This document shows positions 9,078-18,337 of a stretch of 64,000 bases of DNA, piece by piece; the stretch's first letter is position 1, and each line of letters begins with the position of its first letter. Below the pieces are notes generated by a model. The model made no database searches and had not been told where the DNA came from. It saw only the letters and a program-made list of their open reading frames with translations. Position numbers and translations under genes: made by a program. This DNA comes from Alphaproteobacteria bacterium (GTDB lineage Bacteria > Pseudomonadota > Alphaproteobacteria > Caulobacterales > Maricaulaceae). The stretch covers positions 33,036 to 97,035 of the forward strand of contig WGNH01000027.1 in the NCBI GenBank assembly GCA_016124665.1, read 5' to 3'.

Positions 9078-9092
9078 TGATAGTCATTCTCA
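9078..9092. promoter_or_regulatory. Fur-box-like site A
   Basis: TGATAGTCATTCTCA matches the 7-1-7 Fur consensus TGATAATnATTATCA at 12 of 14 positions. It lies 27 nt upstream of the -35 of TDSD-repeat gene 3. Confidence 0.6.
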
Positions 9093-9138
9093 TAAAAAAG
9101 CGCTCTCAGGTTGAAAATAATGGCTAAATTCTCGCTTC

Positions 9139-9153
9139 TGATAATCATTATCA
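9139..9153. promoter_or_regulatory. Fur-box-like site B (perfect 7-1-7 palindrome)
   Basis: TGATAATCATTATCA is an exact match to the 7-1-7 Fur consensus, extended to CTGATAATCATTATCAG at 9138-9154. It lies in the 296-nt region between TDSD-repeat gene 3 and ruvC, about 98 nt before the ruvC start. Confidence 0.75.
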
Positions 9154-9171
9154 GAATCAATGCTTGATTAC

Positions 9172-9186
9172 TGATACTCATTCTCA
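9172..9186. promoter_or_regulatory. Fur-box-like site C
   Basis: TGATACTCATTCTCA matches the Fur consensus at 12 of 14 positions and differs from site A at a single base. Three such boxes within 110 nt is unlikely by chance in this GC-rich sequence. Confidence 0.6.
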
Positions 9187-9250
9187 ATTCTGATGCAGCG
9201 TCAGAACGGGGAGTGTGCGATGCGGATCAATCAGCGCTAGTCTCTCCCGC

Positions 9251-9751
9251 ATGAGCTCAGCGATTCGCATTCTCGGCATTGATCCCGGCCTCCGCCACAC
9301 CGGCTGGGGCATCATAACACTGGAGGGGTCGCGCTTGCGGCGTGTGGCCGACGGGTGCATTTCGGCGAAAGCCGGTCTGCCGCTTTCCGAGCGCCTGATG
9401 GTGATTCACGCCGGGCTCGAAGCCGTCATTGCCGAGCACGAACCACATGAGGCAGCGGCCGAGGAAACCTTCATGGCCACCAATGCCGCCAGCGCGCTGA
9501 AACTGGGCCATGCCCGGGCGGCGGCCCTGCTGGCCCCGGCCCGCGCCGGATTGCCGGTGGCGGAATATGCGGCGCGCCTGGTCAAGAAGGCCGTGGTCGG
9601 GACCGGCCGCGCGGAAAAGGCGCAGGTGGCCGCCATGATCGCGATCCTGTTGCCGGGCTGTACGGCCCGTGACGATGCTGCGGATGCGCTGGCCGTGGCC
9701 ATCTGTCATGCTCATCACCGCACTGCGCATAAGCTGGGGAGTGCCGCATGA
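9251..9751 (+). CDS. ruvC: Holliday junction endonuclease RuvC
   Basis: The 166-residue product resolves Holliday junctions as a dimer working with RuvAB. It has the RNase-H-like catalytic acidic residues: ILGIDPG (Asp 11), EETF in the middle and ARDDAADA near the C-terminus, plus GTGRAEKAQV. The start at 9251 gives the usual length; the 12 in-frame codons before it are not conserved. The stop overlaps the ruvA start by 4 nt. No LexA-type GTTC-N7-GTTC site was seen immediately upstream. Instead the upstream region carries Fur-like boxes, which more likely serve the divergent gene. Confidence 0.95.
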   Translation: MSSAIRILGIDPGLRHTGWGIITLEGSRLRRVADGCISAKAGLPLSERLMVIHAGLEAVIAEHEPHEAAAEETFMATNAASALKLGHARAAALLAPARAGLPVAEYAARLVKKAVVGTGRAEKAQVAAMIAILLPGCTARDDAADALAVAICHAHHRTAHKLGSAA

Positions 9752-10389
9752 TCGGAAAACTGCGCGGCATCGTCGATGCCATCGGCGAAAGCGAGGCGGT
9801 AATCGACGTCAATGGCGTGGGCTATCTGGTTGGTATGGGCGGGCAGGCGCTGGCCCGGCTGACGCAAGGGGCCGAAATCGAGGTCCATATCGAGACCTAT
9901 GTCCGCGAGGATTCCTTCCGGCTCTGGGGCTTTCTGTCGGAACGCGAGCGCGCCTGGTTTGCCCGGCTTCAGCTCATCCAGGGCGTGGGCGCCAAGGCGG
10001 CCCTCGCCATACTCGATGCGCTCGGCGTGGACGAGCTGGAAAGCGCCGCCGCGCTCGGTGATGCAGCGTCCTTCGGCAAGGCCAAGGGTGTCGGGCCGAA
10101 GCTTGCTGCCCGGCTGGCGCTGGAAATGAAGGACAAACCCCCGCCCACAGGCCGCGCCTTTGCCTCGGGCTTCAGCGTCGCCGCCCATGCCGGGCTCGCC
10201 TCGGCGCAGACGGGCGACACCCCGTCCCACAGCAGCAATGCCGCGCGCGAGGAAACCGTGTCCGCCCTGCTCAATCTCGGCTATGGGGAAACCGAGGCGC
10301 GCCGCGCCGCCGCGGCGGCCACCCGTGCCAGCCCCGGCGCCGATATTGCGGCTCTGATCCGGCTGGCCCTGAAGGAGTTGTCGAAATGA
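9748..10389 (+). CDS. ruvA: Holliday junction branch-migration protein RuvA
   Basis: The 213-residue product is the junction-binding tetramer subunit that recruits RuvB. It starts MIGKLRGIVDAIGE and has the OB fold, the two helix-hairpin-helix motifs (LIQGVGAKAALAILDAL and KGVGPKLAARLALE) and a C-terminal RuvB-binding domain after a poorly conserved Ala/Ser linker. ATGA overlaps couple it to ruvC upstream and to the MBL-fold gene downstream. Confidence 0.95.
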   Translation: MIGKLRGIVDAIGESEAVIDVNGVGYLVGMGGQALARLTQGAEIEVHIETYVREDSFRLWGFLSERERAWFARLQLIQGVGAKAALAILDALGVDELESAAALGDAASFGKAKGVGPKLAARLALEMKDKPPPTGRAFASGFSVAAHAGLASAQTGDTPSHSSNAAREETVSALLNLGYGETEARRAAAAATRASPGADIAALIRLALKELSK

Positions 10390-11165
10390 GGGTTTTGCTG
10401 ACCGCAGCCCTGCTCGCTGGCAGCCCCGCCATCGCCTCTGCCGATGTCACCATCCGCTTCATCGCCAATGAAGGCGTCCATATCAGCGACGGTGAGACCG
10501 GCGTGCTGATCGATGCGCTGACCTGGAATTCCTATGACGGCACTTACGCTCTGCCTTCAGATGAAGCCCGCACCGCCATGATCAATGGCGAGGCCCCTTA
10601 TGATGATGTCGTGGCCCTCCTGTTCACGCATATTCATGGTGATCATTCGGATCCGGCCGCGGCCGTCGAGTTCCTGAACGCACAGACCGGCGCGATTGTT
10701 GCCGCATCCTCCCAGATCACCGATGCGATGCGAAATAATGAAACCGCGCTGGATGAAAGTGCGGACCAGAGAATGATTCCTGTTGATTTGTCGGCCTCGG
10801 AGCCTGGCCCCTGGCCGCTGCCCGGATATGAGTTCATCAAAGGCGCATGGCTGTATCACACTGAGGGCGTCGACAATATCACCTGGCATGTCGAAATCGG
10901 CGGCGTCTCCATCCTCCATCTCGGCGATACCCAGCCGCAGGCTGAGTTCCCGGTCTGGGCGGACACGGACTTCGACGTCATCCTCTACCCTTACTGGTTC
11001 GCGCAGACGCCTGAAGGCATTGCCTTCCTCGATTCGCGCCCCGAAGCCCGCGCCATTGCCTTCCACATTCCCGCGGCTGCCACCCCGCTGACCATTCGTG
11101 CCGGGCTGGGAGAGCGGGAATATCTGTTCGGCGAAGGCAGTGAAGTGGTGATTGAAACCGAATGA
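10386..11165 (+). CDS. Secreted metallo-beta-lactamase-fold protein within the ruv operon
   Basis: The 259-residue product begins with a signal peptide (residues 1-19, [16 protein letters not shown]). It contains the MBL zinc motif T-H82-I-H84-G-D86-H87 and later LHLGDTQPQ, the usual third-ligand strand. The fold suggests a zinc hydrolase of the UlaG/L-ascorbate-lactonase-like broad group; the substrate is unknown. It overlaps ruvA by 4 nt at its start and ruvB by 4 nt at its end, so it is translated as part of the ruvCAB operon. A periplasmic product there is unexpected, because RuvABC is cytoplasmic. Confidence 0.8.
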   Translation: MRVLLTAALLAGSPAIASADVTIRFIANEGVHISDGETGVLIDALTWNSYDGTYALPSDEARTAMINGEAPYDDVVALLFTHIHGDHSDPAAAVEFLNAQTGAIVAASSQITDAMRNNETALDESADQRMIPVDLSASEPGPWPLPGYEFIKGAWLYHTEGVDNITWHVEIGGVSILHLGDTQPQAEFPVWADTDFDVILYPYWFAQTPEGIAFLDSRPEARAIAFHIPAAATPLTIRAGLGEREYLFGEGSEVVIETE

Positions 11166-12193
11166 CGGACGCCCGCGATATCTCCTCCGAACTGCAGCCG
11201 GAAGACGGACGCGACAAGGCGATGCGGCCCCTGTCCTTTGCGGAATTCGTGGGGCAGCCGGCGGCGATTTCCAATCTGAAGGTTTTTGTCGAGGCTGCCC
11301 GCCGCCGCGAGGAAGCGCTCGACCATGTCCTGCTCTCCGGCCCGCCGGGCCTGGGCAAGACCACGCTGGCGCAGATCGTCGCCCGCGAGCTCGGCGTCAA
11401 TTTCCGCGCCACTTCCGGCCCTGTGATTGCCAAGGCCGGCGATCTCGCCGCCATCCTTACCAATCTGGAACCGCGTGATGTGCTGTTTATCGACGAGATT
11501 CACCGCCTCGCCCCCGTCGTCGAGGAAATCCTCTATCCGGCGATGGAGGATTACTGCCTCGATCTGGTGATCGGGGAGGGACCTTCGGCGCGCACTGTCC
11601 GTATCGACCTGCCACCCTTCACGCTCGTTGGGGCCACAACGCGCGCCGGCCTGCTGGCCACGCCTCTGCGCGACCGTTTCGGCGTGCCGGTCAGGCTCGA
11701 ATTCTATGACACGGCCGAGCTGGCCGGCATTGTCGGCCGTGCCTCGCACAAGCTCGGCCTCGCCATGACCGAAGAGGGTGCCACCGAAATCGCCCGCCGC
11801 GCCCGCGGAACACCGCGCGTCGCCGGCCGCCTCCTGCGCCGGGTGCGGGATTTCATCGAGGCCGATGGCGTCACACGGATTGACGCAGACGCCGCCGACC
11901 GGGCGCTGAAAAGGCTGGAAGTCGATGAAATCGGCCTCGACAGCCTCGACCGCCGCTATCTCAACGCCCTGACCGGGCATTTCGGCGGCGGGCCGGTGGG
12001 GCTCGATACGCTGGCGGCGGCTCTGGCCGAGGCCCGTGATGCACTGGAAGATGTGGTCGAGCCCTTCCTCATCCAGCAGGGCTTTATCCAGCGCACGCCC
12101 CGCGGCCGGGTTGCGGCCGCCCGCGCCTGGTCGCATCTGCGGCTGAACATGCCGCAATCGCTTCAGAACACGCTGTTTGACGAGGGCAAATAG
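11162..12193 (+). CDS. ruvB: Holliday junction branch-migration helicase RuvB
   Basis: The 343-residue product is a AAA+ hexameric motor. It has [11 protein letters not shown] (Walker A), LFIDEIHRL (Walker B), the ATTRAGLL sensor and [14 protein letters not shown], and ends with the winged-helix domain ([10 protein letters not shown]). Length and motif order are typical. The start ATG overlaps the stop of the MBL-fold gene (ATGA). A convergent kinase gene ends 2 nt after its stop. Confidence 0.97.
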   Translation: MTDARDISSELQPEDGRDKAMRPLSFAEFVGQPAAISNLKVFVEAARRREEALDHVLLSGPPGLGKTTLAQIVARELGVNFRATSGPVIAKAGDLAAILTNLEPRDVLFIDEIHRLAPVVEEILYPAMEDYCLDLVIGEGPSARTVRIDLPPFTLVGATTRAGLLATPLRDRFGVPVRLEFYDTAELAGIVGRASHKLGLAMTEEGATEIARRARGTPRVAGRLLRRVRDFIEADGVTRIDADAADRALKRLEVDEIGLDSLDRRYLNALTGHFGGGPVGLDTLAAALAEARDALEDVVEPFLIQQGFIQRTPRGRVAAARAWSHLRLNMPQSLQNTLFDEGK

Positions 12194-12195
12194 CG

Positions 12196-13524
12196 TCAGG
12201 CCGCCTTTGTGTCCCGGCGTGCGCCCGCCTTGAGCAAGGGCAGCCGCGCCACAAAGCGCGAGCCGGTGCCAGGCAGGCTGGTTGCGGTCAGCTGCCCGCC
12301 CATCAGCCGACAGAGCTGGCGCGAGATCGACAGGCCCAACCCGGTCCCGCCATGCAGGCGGGTGGTCGAGGCATCGGCCTGAGTGAAGGGCTCGAACAGG
12401 CGCGCCAGTTTTTCCGGCGCTATGCCCATGCCGGTATCCTGCAGGATAAATTCCACCGCCTCCGGCTCGACCAGGACCGACAGCCGCACCTGCCCCATGG
12501 AAGTGAATTTGACAGCGTTGGAGACGAGATTGTTCAGAATCTGGCTGGTGCGCAGGGGGTCTCCGACAAACTGGCCATAGACCTGTTCGGGCAGGTCGGT
12601 TGAAAAGGCCAGGCCCTTTGCCTCTGCCGTCAGGCCGTGAAGCGAGACCACAGTGTCGATGATATCCGCGAGGTCGAAACACACCTCCTCGACCTGCAAC
12701 TCCCCGGCCTCGATCTTCGACATGTCCAGAATGTCATTGAGCAGCGAGAGCAGCATCTCGGCGGATTTCTCGATGATCTCGACCTGACCGCGCTGCGCCT
12801 CTCCAAGGTCCGACTGTTTCATCAGGGCTGCCATGCCCAGAATGCCATTCATCGGCGTCCGGATTTCGTGACTCATATTGGCGAGAAATGCGGATTTGGC
12901 CGCATTACCGGCATTGGCCGCCTTTCGCGCCAGATCCAGCCGCTTGTTCGCCCGGTCCATTTCCCGATGGAAAAACACAACAAATAGCGACAGCATGACG
13001 ACGAAAATGCTGAGCGTAATAGTGTTCCAGCGCGCCGCCACGGCTTCATCAAACCCGCCGGGAAGCCCCGGCAGGTGCGACCGGAATAGATATAGTCCAG
13101 CCACGGTGCCAATCGTCACCACACCGGCCGCAAATCCCGCCCGGTAGCCGATAAGAAAAGTCGCCAGAACCGGAATCCCGGCAAAATACAGTATCACCGG
13201 ATTGGCCGGCCCGCCCATGGTCGTGGCCGGAAACAGGATCAGCAGGAAGATCAGGGCGACAACCAGGGCGGAAACCAGTTTCAGCCGGCCGGTCCAATAA
13301 AAGGCGAAAGGGGCTGCGAGACACAGCATAGGACCGATTGACCCGACCCAGGTCTGCACCGGATAGGCGTCGATCGTCTCTCCAAAGGTGGCCAGAGACG
13401 GCAAAACCCCCATAAGACCGATCCCGGTCGACAGCACGGCCAGCAATCTTTCCTGAGTGGTGCGGACCACATCGCCCTGGCGCTGTGACGGCCAGTAAAC
13501 CTGTTTCAGCTGAGAAAGCCCCAT
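12196..13524 (-). CDS. Membrane sensor histidine kinase without receiver domain
   Basis: The 442-residue product has six predicted transmembrane segments in the first ~190 residues with no large periplasmic loop, then a short coiled coil. The catalytic core follows: [19 protein letters not shown] (H-box), [11 protein letters not shown] (N-box), DTGMGI (G1), FEPFTQ (F) and GGTGLGLSI (G2). The H-box is of the hybrid-kinase type, but there is no receiver domain, and no response regulator is next to it. The start at 13524 is chosen because the longer frame would run under the ybgC start; no strong ribosome-binding site decides it. The signal is unknown. Confidence 0.85.
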   Translation of the reverse strand: MGLSQLKQVYWPSQRQGDVVRTTQERLLAVLSTGIGLMGVLPSLATFGETIDAYPVQTWVGSIGPMLCLAAPFAFYWTGRLKLVSALVVALIFLLILFPATTMGGPANPVILYFAGIPVLATFLIGYRAGFAAGVVTIGTVAGLYLFRSHLPGLPGGFDEAVAARWNTITLSIFVVMLSLFVVFFHREMDRANKRLDLARKAANAGNAAKSAFLANMSHEIRTPMNGILGMAALMKQSDLGEAQRGQVEIIEKSAEMLLSLLNDILDMSKIEAGELQVEEVCFDLADIIDTVVSLHGLTAEAKGLAFSTDLPEQVYGQFVGDPLRTSQILNNLVSNAVKFTSMGQVRLSVLVEPEAVEFILQDTGMGIAPEKLARLFEPFTQADASTTRLHGGTGLGLSISRQLCRLMGGQLTATSLPGTGSRFVARLPLLKAGARRDTKAA

Positions 13525-13594
13525 GGATCGCGCCGCGCCCGTCTGCCAATCTGGCAAAGCTACAGGCCGCCCGGCTACGAGGGAGTTAATCCGG

Positions 13595-14056
13595 ATGTCA
13601 AAACTCGATCCGTCCTGCGGTAGATGGGATGATGACCTCATTCACCGTCTGCCCGTGCGCGTCTATTATGAAGACACAGACTTCTCGCAGATCGTCTATC
13701 ATGCCCGCTATCTGCATTTCTTCGAGCGCGGCCGCACCGAAAGCCTGCGGGCGCTGGGCGTGCACCATTCCGAACTGATCAATTCCGGTGATCCGGTCGC
13801 CTTCGCCGTCCGCTCCATGGACATTCAGTGGATCAAACCGGCGCGGGTCGATGAAGCCCTTGTCGTTGAAACGGTCTATCGCCCGAATAAAGGACCACGC
13901 TTGCGCATGGACCAGACCATATTGCGCGGAGAGGACACGCTGTGCACGGCAAAAGTCGAGGCGGTCATCATCGATCCGGCCGGCCGCCCGCGCCGCCCGC
14001 CGAAATGGATGGTCGAGGTCTGGACGCCTGTTGTGCAAAAGGTGACGGACAGCTGA
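13595..14056 (+). CDS. ybgC: Tol-Pal-associated acyl-CoA thioesterase YbgC
   Basis: The 153-residue product is a hotdog-fold thioesterase with the 4-hydroxybenzoyl-CoA thioesterase signature [18 protein letters not shown], including the catalytic Asp. YbgC hydrolyses short-chain acyl-CoAs or acyl-ACP intermediates in phospholipid metabolism and is the usual first gene of tol-pal clusters. The start at 13595 follows GAGGGAG by about 8 nt; the frame is open further upstream but overlaps the divergent kinase gene. It is separated from tolQ by 149 nt. Confidence 0.9.
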   Translation: MSKLDPSCGRWDDDLIHRLPVRVYYEDTDFSQIVYHARYLHFFERGRTESLRALGVHHSELINSGDPVAFAVRSMDIQWIKPARVDEALVVETVYRPNKGPRLRMDQTILRGEDTLCTAKVEAVIIDPAGRPRRPPKWMVEVWTPVVQKVTDS

Positions 14057-14205
14057 TCTCACAATACTGCCGTATTCTGAAACATATTTAAGACGCGTTT
14101 CACGTGCATTGGCTTGACGTGCCGCACCCGGTCCGGTTGGAAGCACAGGATTAACGCTTATCGGCGAAACCAGTGGCGTGTTTGCCGGGATGGAAAGGAC
14201 GACGG

Positions 14206-14874
<669 letters not shown>

Positions 14875-14877
14875 TCC

Positions 14878-15333
14878 ATGGCAGGTTCTGTCTCTTCAGG
14901 CCGCCGCCGCGGGCGCTGGCAGCCCAAGGCCGAGATCAATGTGACGCCCTTTGTGGATGTCATGCTGGTCCTGCTGATCGTCTTCATGATCACAGCCCCG
15001 CTTCTGACCGTCGGCGTGCCGGTGGAATTGCCGGAAACCGAGGCCCGCAGCATGGCGGCTGATGACGAGCCGCTGACCGTCACTATTGGCGCCAATGGCG
15101 AGATATTCCTTCAGGAAACTGCCGTCGAACTGGACCAGTTGGTGCCGCGCCTGCAGGCGATTGGCGGGGCGGGCTTCGAAGGCCGCATCTTCATCCGTGC
15201 CGATGAAGCCGCCGACTATGGCTCCGTCGTGCGCGTGATGGCCCGGATTTCGTCTGCAGGCTATAGCAATCTCGGCCTTGTCACCGATCCGCTCAGCACG
15301 GGCAATCGGACGCGCGGCACAGCAGACAATTGA
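14878..15333 (+). CDS. tolR: Tol-Pal system protein TolR
   Basis: The 151-residue product is an ExbD/TolR family protein with one N-terminal transmembrane helix (FVDVMLVLLIVFMITAPLL), whose Asp is the proton-carrying residue, and a periplasmic domain. It starts 3 nt after the tolQ stop and forms the TolQR stator. Confidence 0.95.
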   Translation: MAGSVSSGRRRGRWQPKAEINVTPFVDVMLVLLIVFMITAPLLTVGVPVELPETEARSMAADDEPLTVTIGANGEIFLQETAVELDQLVPRLQAIGGAGFEGRIFIRADEAADYGSVVRVMARISSAGYSNLGLVTDPLSTGNRTRGTADN

Positions 15334-15343
15334 CGGGCGGGGT

Positions 15344-16135
15344 ATGCGCACAGCTCTCGTAGTTCTCGCGTCGCTGCTCGTGCATGCCGGCTTCATCCTG
15401 GCGGGTCTGTTCTATTTTCCGCAGACCGTCCGCCAGTTTACGACCAGCCAGATCGTTCCGCTGGAGCTGATCACCGAGATCGCGGAAGTGACCAACCTCC
15501 CCGAGGAAGAGATCGAGGAAGAACCCGTCGAGGAAGAGGCACCGCCGCCGGAACCGGAGCCCGAACCCGAACCGCCTCAGCCCGAGCCGGAAATCGACAT
15601 GACCGCGGCGCCGGAAACAGAGCCGGCACCGGAACCGGCACCCGCAGCCGAATCTGTGCCCGATCCGGAGCCCGAGACACCGCCAGCGCGGTCCACGCCG
15701 CAACAGCCCGCGCCAAGCCGGGAGCAATCCTTCGACGACATGCTGCGGGACCTGGCCAATTCCGTCGACCGCGACCGGTCTTCATCCTCGTCCGGCCGGG
15801 CGCAGGATTCGGCCTCTTCCTATGAGGCGATCGGGGTCACCCTTGCCGACAGCATCCGCAGCCAGGCCCAGCGCTGTTATCGCGGGTCTGCCGACGCGCC
15901 GGATCCGGAACGGCTCATCGTCGTGGTGCGGGTTCGCCTCAACCGTGACGGCACACTTGATGGTCAGCCGGATATCCTGAACCGTCAGGCGATCGATGTT
16001 TCCAGTGATCGCTACTGGCGTGTTGCACGGGATCGGGCCCTCGCGGCGATCATCGATTGTGCGCCCTATCGTCTGCCTGCCGAACATTTTACCATCTGGC
16101 GCCGCATAGATGTCACTTTTCGCAACGAGACTTGA
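15344..16135 (+). CDS. tolA: TolA-like energy-transducing protein
   Basis: The 263-residue product has an N-terminal anchor (LVVLASLLVHAGFILAGLFY) with the SxxxH-type motif (SLLVHAG) of TolA/TonB proteins. A Glu/Pro-rich spacer of about 80 residues (EEEPVEEEAPPPEPEPEP) follows, then a globular C-terminal domain with conserved Cys (AQRCYRGSAD and AIIDCAPYRLP) like TolA domain III. Its length is below that of E. coli TolA (about 420) because the long helical domain II is replaced by the Pro/Glu linker, as is usual in alphaproteobacteria. The ATG at 15344 follows GGGCGGGG. Confidence 0.85.
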   Translation: MRTALVVLASLLVHAGFILAGLFYFPQTVRQFTTSQIVPLELITEIAEVTNLPEEEIEEEPVEEEAPPPEPEPEPEPPQPEPEIDMTAAPETEPAPEPAPAAESVPDPEPETPPARSTPQQPAPSREQSFDDMLRDLANSVDRDRSSSSSGRAQDSASSYEAIGVTLADSIRSQAQRCYRGSADAPDPERLIVVVRVRLNRDGTLDGQPDILNRQAIDVSSDRYWRVARDRALAAIIDCAPYRLPAEHFTIWRRIDVTFRNET

Positions 16136-16173
16136 TGCTACCCTGCTCGCGCGTTTCCGGAGACCCGAAACCC

Positions 16174-17526
16174 ATGACCCGTATTTTCAGACTTTTATCC
16201 GCCCTGATCCTTCTGTCCGTGCCATCGGCAGCGTTGGCCCAGCAGCCGCTGCAAGTCGATATCGCCCGGGGCCACCTTGAGCCCACGCCCATCGCCATCC
16301 CGGACTTCATCGACGCGGGCGGCACGGATTCCCGCGGTGCCGATATTGCCGGCGTGATCGCCGCCGACCTTGAAAGCTCCGGCCTGTTCACCACCGTCGA
16401 TGAGCGCGCCTTCATCGAGGACATCCAGGACTTCAATCTGCGCCCGCGCTTTCAGGACTGGCGCGTCATCAATGCCGATGCGCTGCTGATCGGGCAGGTC
16501 ACACGCCAGAGCGATGGCCGCCTGCTGGTCGGCTTCCGGCTCTGGGACACACGGCTGCAGGAACAGCTGGTCGGCCTGCAATTTGTCACCGCGCCGGAAA
16601 ACTGGCGCCGGGTGGCGCACCGTGTCGCCGATGCGGTCTATGAGCGCCTGACCGGCGAGAGCGGCTATTTCGACACCCGCGTAATTTATGTCTCCGAAGG
16701 GCTCGACCCGCGCGGCGAGCCCGTGCGCCGGCTCGCCATGATGGATCAGGACGGGGCCAATCCGTCCTTCCTGACTGACCGCTCCTACTGGTCACTTTTG
16801 CCCAATTATTCGCCAAGCGCCCAGCAGATCACCTATGTGTCCTTCCTCGACGGGCAGGCCACGACCTGGGTCTACGATCTGGAAAGCGGCCGCCAGGAAG
16901 CGCTGTTTGCGTCCGGCGGAACCGGTCTTGCGCGGGTCGATCCCGACGGACAATCCCTGTCCGCGCGGTTTTCGCCGAATGGAGAACAGCTCGCTGTCTC
17001 GATCGAATTACAGGCCGGTCACGACATTCACCTGTTTGATCTGCGATCACGCAATCTGCGCCGTCTCACCGAGCACCCCGCCGATGATGTCGAGCCCAGC
17101 TTTTCCCCGGATGGCGATCAGATTGTCTTTTCGTCCAGCCGCAGCGGCGGGTCGCAGCTCTATGTGATGCCGGCCAATGGCGGCGAGGCGCAACGCGTTT
17201 CCTTCAGTCAAGGCCGCTATACCGCGCCGGTCTGGTCGCCGCGCGGCGATCTCATCGCTTTCGTCAAACAGCATAATGGCCAGTTCTCCCTTGGCGTCGT
17301 CGATGCCGATGGGTCCGGTGAGGAACGCATCCTCTATCAGGGCTATTATGTCGACACACCGGCCTGGTCGCCCAATGGACGGGTGATCCTGTTCACACGG
17401 GGGGATCGCGGCCGTGAGGGAACCGAGTACGAAATCTGGAGCGTGGATCTGGCCGGGTTCAATTTGCGGCGCATGCCGATCAGTGGACAATCGTCCGATC
17501 CGGCCTGGTCGCCCTTGATCGAATAG
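16174..17526 (+). CDS. tolB: Tol-Pal system periplasmic beta-propeller TolB
   Basis: The 450-residue periplasmic protein has a signal peptide (MTRIFRLLSALILLSVPSAA, cleaved after ALA), an N-terminal alpha/beta domain and a six-bladed propeller with the repeated FSPDGDQIVFSSSRSG and WSPNGRVILFTRG strands. It binds Pal and TolA. The start at 16174 gives a clean signal peptide and has GGAG about 10 nt upstream. An upstream ATG at 16135 overlapping the tolA stop would add 13 residues before the signal and is the alternative. Confidence 0.95.
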   Translation: MTRIFRLLSALILLSVPSAALAQQPLQVDIARGHLEPTPIAIPDFIDAGGTDSRGADIAGVIAADLESSGLFTTVDERAFIEDIQDFNLRPRFQDWRVINADALLIGQVTRQSDGRLLVGFRLWDTRLQEQLVGLQFVTAPENWRRVAHRVADAVYERLTGESGYFDTRVIYVSEGLDPRGEPVRRLAMMDQDGANPSFLTDRSYWSLLPNYSPSAQQITYVSFLDGQATTWVYDLESGRQEALFASGGTGLARVDPDGQSLSARFSPNGEQLAVSIELQAGHDIHLFDLRSRNLRRLTEHPADDVEPSFSPDGDQIVFSSSRSGGSQLYVMPANGGEAQRVSFSQGRYTAPVWSPRGDLIAFVKQHNGQFSLGVVDADGSGEERILYQGYYVDTPAWSPNGRVILFTRGDRGREGTEYEIWSVDLAGFNLRRMPISGQSSDPAWSPLIE

Positions 17527-17689
17527 GGGTTTTGGCGCTAGCGTAGCTTAAGGGTACGCAAGACAGGCTGGTTTCCGACAGGAATGATGTCTGGAATCAA
17601 TGCTCTGTCGCAAATTTGGCGTAATCGTGCGTATTGGTGGAGGCTCCGGGATCTGGCTCAGACTCGGCTAAATGAGGGATAGAACTCCA

Positions 17690-18211
17690 ATGAAGTTCAA
17701 ACTTTTGATAATTGCGGGCATGTCGGCGGTTCTGGCCGCTTGCGCGTCCACGCCGCCAGCCACAACCGAAGCGCCGGATTCGGAACCGCCCCAAACCACG
17801 CGGACCGAAACACCGGGTACGGTTGACCAGGGGCCTGTTCCGGGAACGGAAGCCCATTTCGTGGCCACCGCCGGTGACCGGGTTTTCTACGATCTCGACC
17901 GCTCGACGCTGACCGCCGCAGGCCGTGAAACCCTGCGCCGTCAGGCCGACTGGCTGAACGCCTATCCGGGCACCGACATCCTGATCGCAGGCAATTGCGA
18001 CGAGCGCGGCACCCGCGAATACAATCTCGCACTCGGCGCGCGCCGGGCCAATGCGGCCCGTGACTATCTGGTCAGCCTCGGCGTTTCGCCGTCGCGCATC
18101 CAGACGGTCTCCTACGGCAAGGAACGCCCGACCTGCCGCGAGTCCAGCGAACGCTGCTGGGCGCTGAACCGCAATGCCACCACCATGATATCCGGTGGCG
18201 TCACGGGCTAG
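17690..18211 (+). CDS. pal: Peptidoglycan-associated lipoprotein Pal
   Basis: The 173-residue outer-membrane lipoprotein has the lipobox VLAAC (Cys near 18), a Pro/Thr-rich linker and an OmpA-like peptidoglycan-binding domain with FYDLDRSTLT, GNCDERGTREYNLALGARRA and YGKERP. It links the outer membrane to the wall and to TolB. The start at 17690 is the ATG directly preceding the signal peptide; an in-frame codon at 17672 adds only six residues. The gene has a 163-nt leader after tolB and is followed by a strong terminator. Confidence 0.95.
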   Translation: MKFKLLIIAGMSAVLAACASTPPATTEAPDSEPPQTTRTETPGTVDQGPVPGTEAHFVATAGDRVFYDLDRSTLTAAGRETLRRQADWLNAYPGTDILIAGNCDERGTREYNLALGARRANAARDYLVSLGVSPSRIQTVSYGKERPTCRESSERCWALNRNATTMISGGVTG

Positions 18212-18232
18212 GTCCGGACATTCGTCCAGAAC

Positions 18233-18265
18233 AACGCCCGCAGCTGCCCGCTGCGGGCGTTTTTC
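18233..18265 (+). terminator. Rho-independent terminator after pal
   Basis: A perfect 11-bp stem, AACGCCCGCAG (18233-18243) with CTGCGGGCGTT (18251-18261), around a 7-nt loop and followed by TTTC. It ends the tol-pal transcription unit and implies that cpoB has its own promoter. Confidence 0.9.
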
Positions 18266-18337
18266 TTTGTTAATCCGGCCGCCGTATTTTCGCCGCCTCC
18301 ATGACCTATCCCGTGCCGGAACCGGCCGAAGACAGGG

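Noticed and set aside
10991-12682. A 563-codon minus-strand open frame across ruvB and the end of the kinase gene
   Set aside because: Antisense to ruvB and in another frame than the kinase; no domain.
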